DNA from: Mycobacterium gordonae | GTDB lineage: Bacteria > Actinomycetota > Actinomycetes > Mycobacteriales > Mycobacteriaceae | Assembly (NCBI RefSeq): GCF_002101675.1 | Contig: NZ_LQOY01000019.1 | Coordinates: forward strand, 1-64,000 | Length of the DNA: 64,000 nt | Reading direction: 5' to 3' | Shown here: positions 61,434-64,000 of the stretch, piece after piece | Position numbering within the stretch: the first letter of the stretch is position 1 | How the letters are laid out: every line of letters starts with the position of its first letter | Translations under genes and position numbers: made by a program | Notes under the pieces: generated by a model | The model's database searches: none | What the model was told of the DNA's origin: nothing | The model's input: the letters and a program-made list of their open reading frames with translations, nothing else

Positions 61434-63076
61434 TCACTGTCGTGCCGCGGAAGTGCTCGGAACCTTCGTGAGTTGTCCACGCAGCAACGGCAGCCACCAC
61501 GATGGATTGGGCGGAGCGGGCAGGCGACGCGCCTTGCGGTGGCGTCCTCGGCGCGGTATGGGGAAGAGCACCAACATAATCAGAGTCAAGCCGGTGATGG
61601 CGGCTCCCCCGATGAAAGCGTGCGAGAGGCCGATCACGAAGGCGTCGCGCACGGCGTCGTTGACGCTGGGGCCGAGGGTGCCGAGGTGTGGGTCGGCAGC
61701 GACGTGCATCCCCGCCGCAGGGGATTGCCGGATGGTGCCGGCGGCTTCCTGCGGCACCGTGGCGGGCAGCTTGAGGGCATTGCGGTAGCCGGCGCTGAAC
61801 AGCGAACCGAGCAGCGCGATCCCCAGTGCCGCGCCGAGCTCGCGAGTGACGTCGTTCATCGCCGAGGCCACGCCCTGCTTCTCCGGCGGCAGCGAGTTGA
61901 CGATGATGTTCGTCGCCGGTGTGGCCGACAGGGCGAGGCCACCGCTGAAGACCAGCATGCCGACCAAGAGGTCCGATAAGTGGAGTTTGTCTCGAGCCGG
62001 GCCAGCAGCAGGAAACCGGCGACCATGCAACCCAGTCCCGCGATGATAACTACCCGATTACCAAGTTGCGCAGCAATTTTTGGCACAATCGCGGAAACTG
62101 GAAGTACCACGAAGGCCATCGGCAGCATCGCCAGCGAAGACTTGAGCGGCGCGTAACCGAGCATCAGCTGGATGTATTGCAGCCCAACGAAGAAGAAGCC
62201 GAACGTGCCCAGGAACTGGATGACCAGAGCGGCGGTGCCGGAGGAGAAGCCGCTGTCGGTGAACAGCCGCGGGTCCAGCATGGGACGCGCGGTGCGCAAC
62301 TCGTGGAACACGAACAGGATGATTGCCAAGACAGCGGCAACGAACGCGGCGATCACTGAGGAGTGAGTCCAGCCCTCGTCGGCGCCCTCGATGATGCCGT
62401 AGATCAGCGTGCCGATGGCGATCGCGCTCAAGCCTCCACCCGGCAGGTCCGGTGCGGGTTCCTCGCCGCTCTTGGTATTGGGCACCAGCAGCGCAACGAC
62501 GATCAGAGACACGGCGGCCAGCACCGCGGTGCCGATAAAAGTGGCGCGCCAGGTGTAGTGCTCCATCAGGTAGCCGCTGAGCAGCAGGCCCATGATCGAT
62601 CCGACGCTGGCGAAGCCGGTCCAGATTCCGACAGCGCGTCCCTTGTGGTCGGGGTGGACCACGGCGGTGATGGTCGACAGCGTGCTGGGCATGATGAACG
62701 CCGCGCCGATGCCCATGACGATGCGGGCGATGATGATGGCTGACGCTGACCCCGCGGCTGCTGCGGCCGCATTGGCCAGTCCGAACACCAAGGTGCCGCC
62801 GATGAGCGTCCGCCGGCGGCCGAAGTCGTCGCCGATGGCGCCGGCCGGCAGTACCAGTGCCGCCAGCGCGACCGTGTAGGCGTCGGCGATCCAGGTTAGA
62901 TCGGTGGCGCTGGCGCCTCGGTCTACCGCGATGTCCGGCAGTGCCACGTTGACACCCGCCACCGCTGACATGACCACCACTAACGCGCCGCAGCAGGCAA
63001 GCACGACACCGCGGGGATCGTTACGCATCCTGAGCTCCTCGGGTTGGGTGTGGCTCCGCCTGGCTGACGGAATCAC
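61434..63076 (-). pseudogene. DHA2-type (14-helix) drug efflux pump with a frameshift
   Basis: From ATG 63076 (or a nearby one) the first 365 codons encode a QacA/EmrB-type MFS transporter: VVVMSAVAGVNVALPDIAVD, ADAYTVALAALVLPAGAIGD, DDFGRRRTLIGGTLVFGLAN and further helices. The frame breaks near 61983 after LLLARLETNSTY. The next frame continues SDLLVGMLVFSGGLALSATP and SLPPEKQGVASAMNDVTREL to 61434. A single-base deletion explains it. Either the gene is recently inactivated or this is an assembly error; total length if restored is about 547 residues, normal for the family. Confidence 0.85.
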
Positions 63077-63079
63077 GAA

Positions 63080-63097
63080 AGTGATGATATCTTCACT
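63080..63097. promoter_or_regulatory. Palindrome upstream of the efflux pump
   Basis: AGTGATGATATCTTCACT reads the same on both strands at 16 of 18 positions. It lies 4 bases upstream of the pump start in an AT-rich region that also includes ATATAAT-like sequences, so it may be the site of a TetR- or MarR-type repressor. No regulator gene lies beside it in the window. Confidence 0.5.
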
Positions 63098-63278
63098 CTA
63101 GAACATATAATCAGTCAACAAATTTTTTGCGCGGTTGCTGCATCGGACGGCGAAGGCCGGCCGATCGAGGAAATAGGGGTACTTCGGGCGTGCAGAGCCG
63201 AGCGTTTCGCTATGAAGCCGCTCGGGGCGACGAGGAATTCAGCCGTGTGGTCGTTTGGTGCCGGCCGGCCCGCCGGCT

Positions 63279-64000
63279 TCAGCGGTGGCTGCCGCGCACC
63301 GCCTTGTCGAGGCTGCGCAGCGCTGAATCCAGCTGACTGCGGCTGTTTTCGGCGATTTCGCTCTCCTGTTGGTAGAGCAGGCCGTAGGTGAAGGTGTCTT
63401 CGCCGGCGAGGTGCGCCGCGTGGGCCTGGGCCAAGAGGTGTTCGCGGCTGACCACGCTGTCCTGATGGTCACCAAGCAACGTCTGAATGGCCTTGGCCTG
63501 CTGGGCCACCTGGTTCGCACCGGTGGCCGCGGCCGTGTAGCGCAGCCGCTTGGCGCGCTTACGGATCACGTGCAGCGTCTCGTCGGCATCCTCGGCCTGC
63601 GCGTCGTGCGCCGCCTTGGCGGCCTTGGCGGCCTTGCGGACGCGCCGGTAGGCCGCGTCGATGGTCACCGGGCGCGGCTCCTGGCCGAACGCGGCGACCG
63701 GTGGCTCGGTGACCATCGCCTCGAGCGCGTCCAGCAGCCGGAAGTAACGCTTGGACCGCATCGCGGCCAGCGAGCGTCGATGGCCGAGCTGGTAGCGGCG
63801 CTGGGCTCCGCTGACCAGACGCTCGGTCACCGGCCCGCGAACCAACTCAGGATCCAGTTGGCTCAGTTCCCGCTGATAACGCTCGGCGAGGACCTCCGCG
63901 TCGCGCGCCACCCCGAGGATCCCGGCGAGCTCCCGCAATTCGTCGAGAACCCATGCGCCGTCGGCCAATCCGAATAAATCCTGGGAGTCTTTGAGCAGGC
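63279..64000 (-). CDS. CYTH-CHAD protein, C-terminal CHAD part (partial)
   Basis: The frame is open to the end of the window, so the gene continues beyond 64000. The visible 240 residues are the CHAD domain: SAQRRYQLGHRRSLAAMRS-like, YFRLLDALEAMV, LHVIRKRAKRLRYTAAATGA with the basic helix, and KAIQTLLGDHQDSVVSREHL. CHAD binds polyphosphate. In H37Rv the neighbour of rnpB is Rv2226, a CYTH-CHAD protein, so an N-terminal CYTH triphosphatase domain is expected outside the window. It runs opposite to rnpB. Confidence 0.85.
   Translation of the reverse strand, partial: LLKDSQDLFGLADGAWVLDELRELAGILGVARDAEVLAERYQRELSQLDPELVRGPVTERLVSGAQRRYQLGHRRSLAAMRSKRYFRLLDALEAMVTEPPVAAFGQEPRPVTIDAAYRRVRKAAKAAKAAHDAQAEDADETLHVIRKRAKRLRYTAAATGANQVAQQAKAIQTLLGDHQDSVVSREHLLAQAHAAHLAGEDTFTYGLLYQQESEIAENSRSQLDSALRSLDKAVRGSHR

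Noticed and set aside
63128..63278. Possible small gene between the pump and the CHAD gene
   Set aside because: The frame from 63127 overlaps the 3' end of the CHAD gene and shows no coding character.

Overview
The window is high-GC DNA from a slow-growing, pathogen-related Mycobacterium. The evidence is several PE_PGRS, PE and PPE-MPTR genes, the galactan-export cluster, PafE/Bpa, ptpA/ptkA, the cob genes, an actinobacterial rnpB, and frequent GTG/TTG starts. I do not assign a species. Comparisons with M. tuberculosis H37Rv are from memory of its gene map.

Region 1 (about 1-15,230) is a conserved core block in the order of H37Rv Rv3773c to Rv3783: a DinB-like mycothiol-associated protein, echA21, lipE, a quinone-oxidoreductase-like enzyme, an aminotransferase-fold protein without its lysine, a GT-C membrane glycosyltransferase (Rv3779), pafE/bpa, then the wzt-glfT1-wzm cluster that starts galactan and exports it. 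Extra genes here are a baeRF-type release-factor-like protein, tRNA-Ser(TGA), and a frameshifted PE_PGRS. Region 2 (12.5-21.8 kb) is a PE/PPE expansion with two PE_PGRS genes (one of 1310 aa) and one PPE-MPTR gene, broken up by a methyltransferase and a secreted C39-type peptidase.

Region 3 (about 21.8-45.7 kb) is an accessory island of low coding density with many broken genes. It holds a P450 with a divergent TetR regulator, an IS110 remnant, IS21-like and IS256-like end sequences, a STAS protein, a RES-type toxin-antitoxin pair, mazEF-like and vapBC-like pairs, a Met-rich Tat-exported protein, a CmtR-like regulator with a P1B metal ATPase, a peroxiredoxin, and remnants of a methyltransferase, a cyclase-YHS fusion, an MFS pump, a sulfide:quinone-reductase-like flavoprotein, an Mrr-type nuclease, a DUF5131 gene with its 3' end inverted, a lipase and a GMC oxidoreductase. 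Several palindromic operators and a dispersed repeat built on a TTAYNCATGAA core lie in it. The theme is metal/redox stress plus toxin-antitoxin systems in a decaying landing site.

Region 4 (about 45.9-64.0 kb) is a second conserved block, in the order of H37Rv Rv2236c to Rv2226 but inverted relative to region 1: epoxide hydrolase, MpaB-family protein, cobD, SURF1, ptpA, ptkA, a PE-PPE hydrolase inserted before cobC, a NIF3-like protein, a zinc-ribbon coiled-coil protein, an RNase HI-CobC fusion, a MarR/DUF1398 pair, a 2OG-Fe(II) oxygenase, rnpB, a PE_PGRS, a frameshifted DHA2 efflux pump and the CHAD end of a CYTH-CHAD protein that runs off the window. The island therefore sits at a rearrangement junction between blocks that lie far apart in H37Rv.
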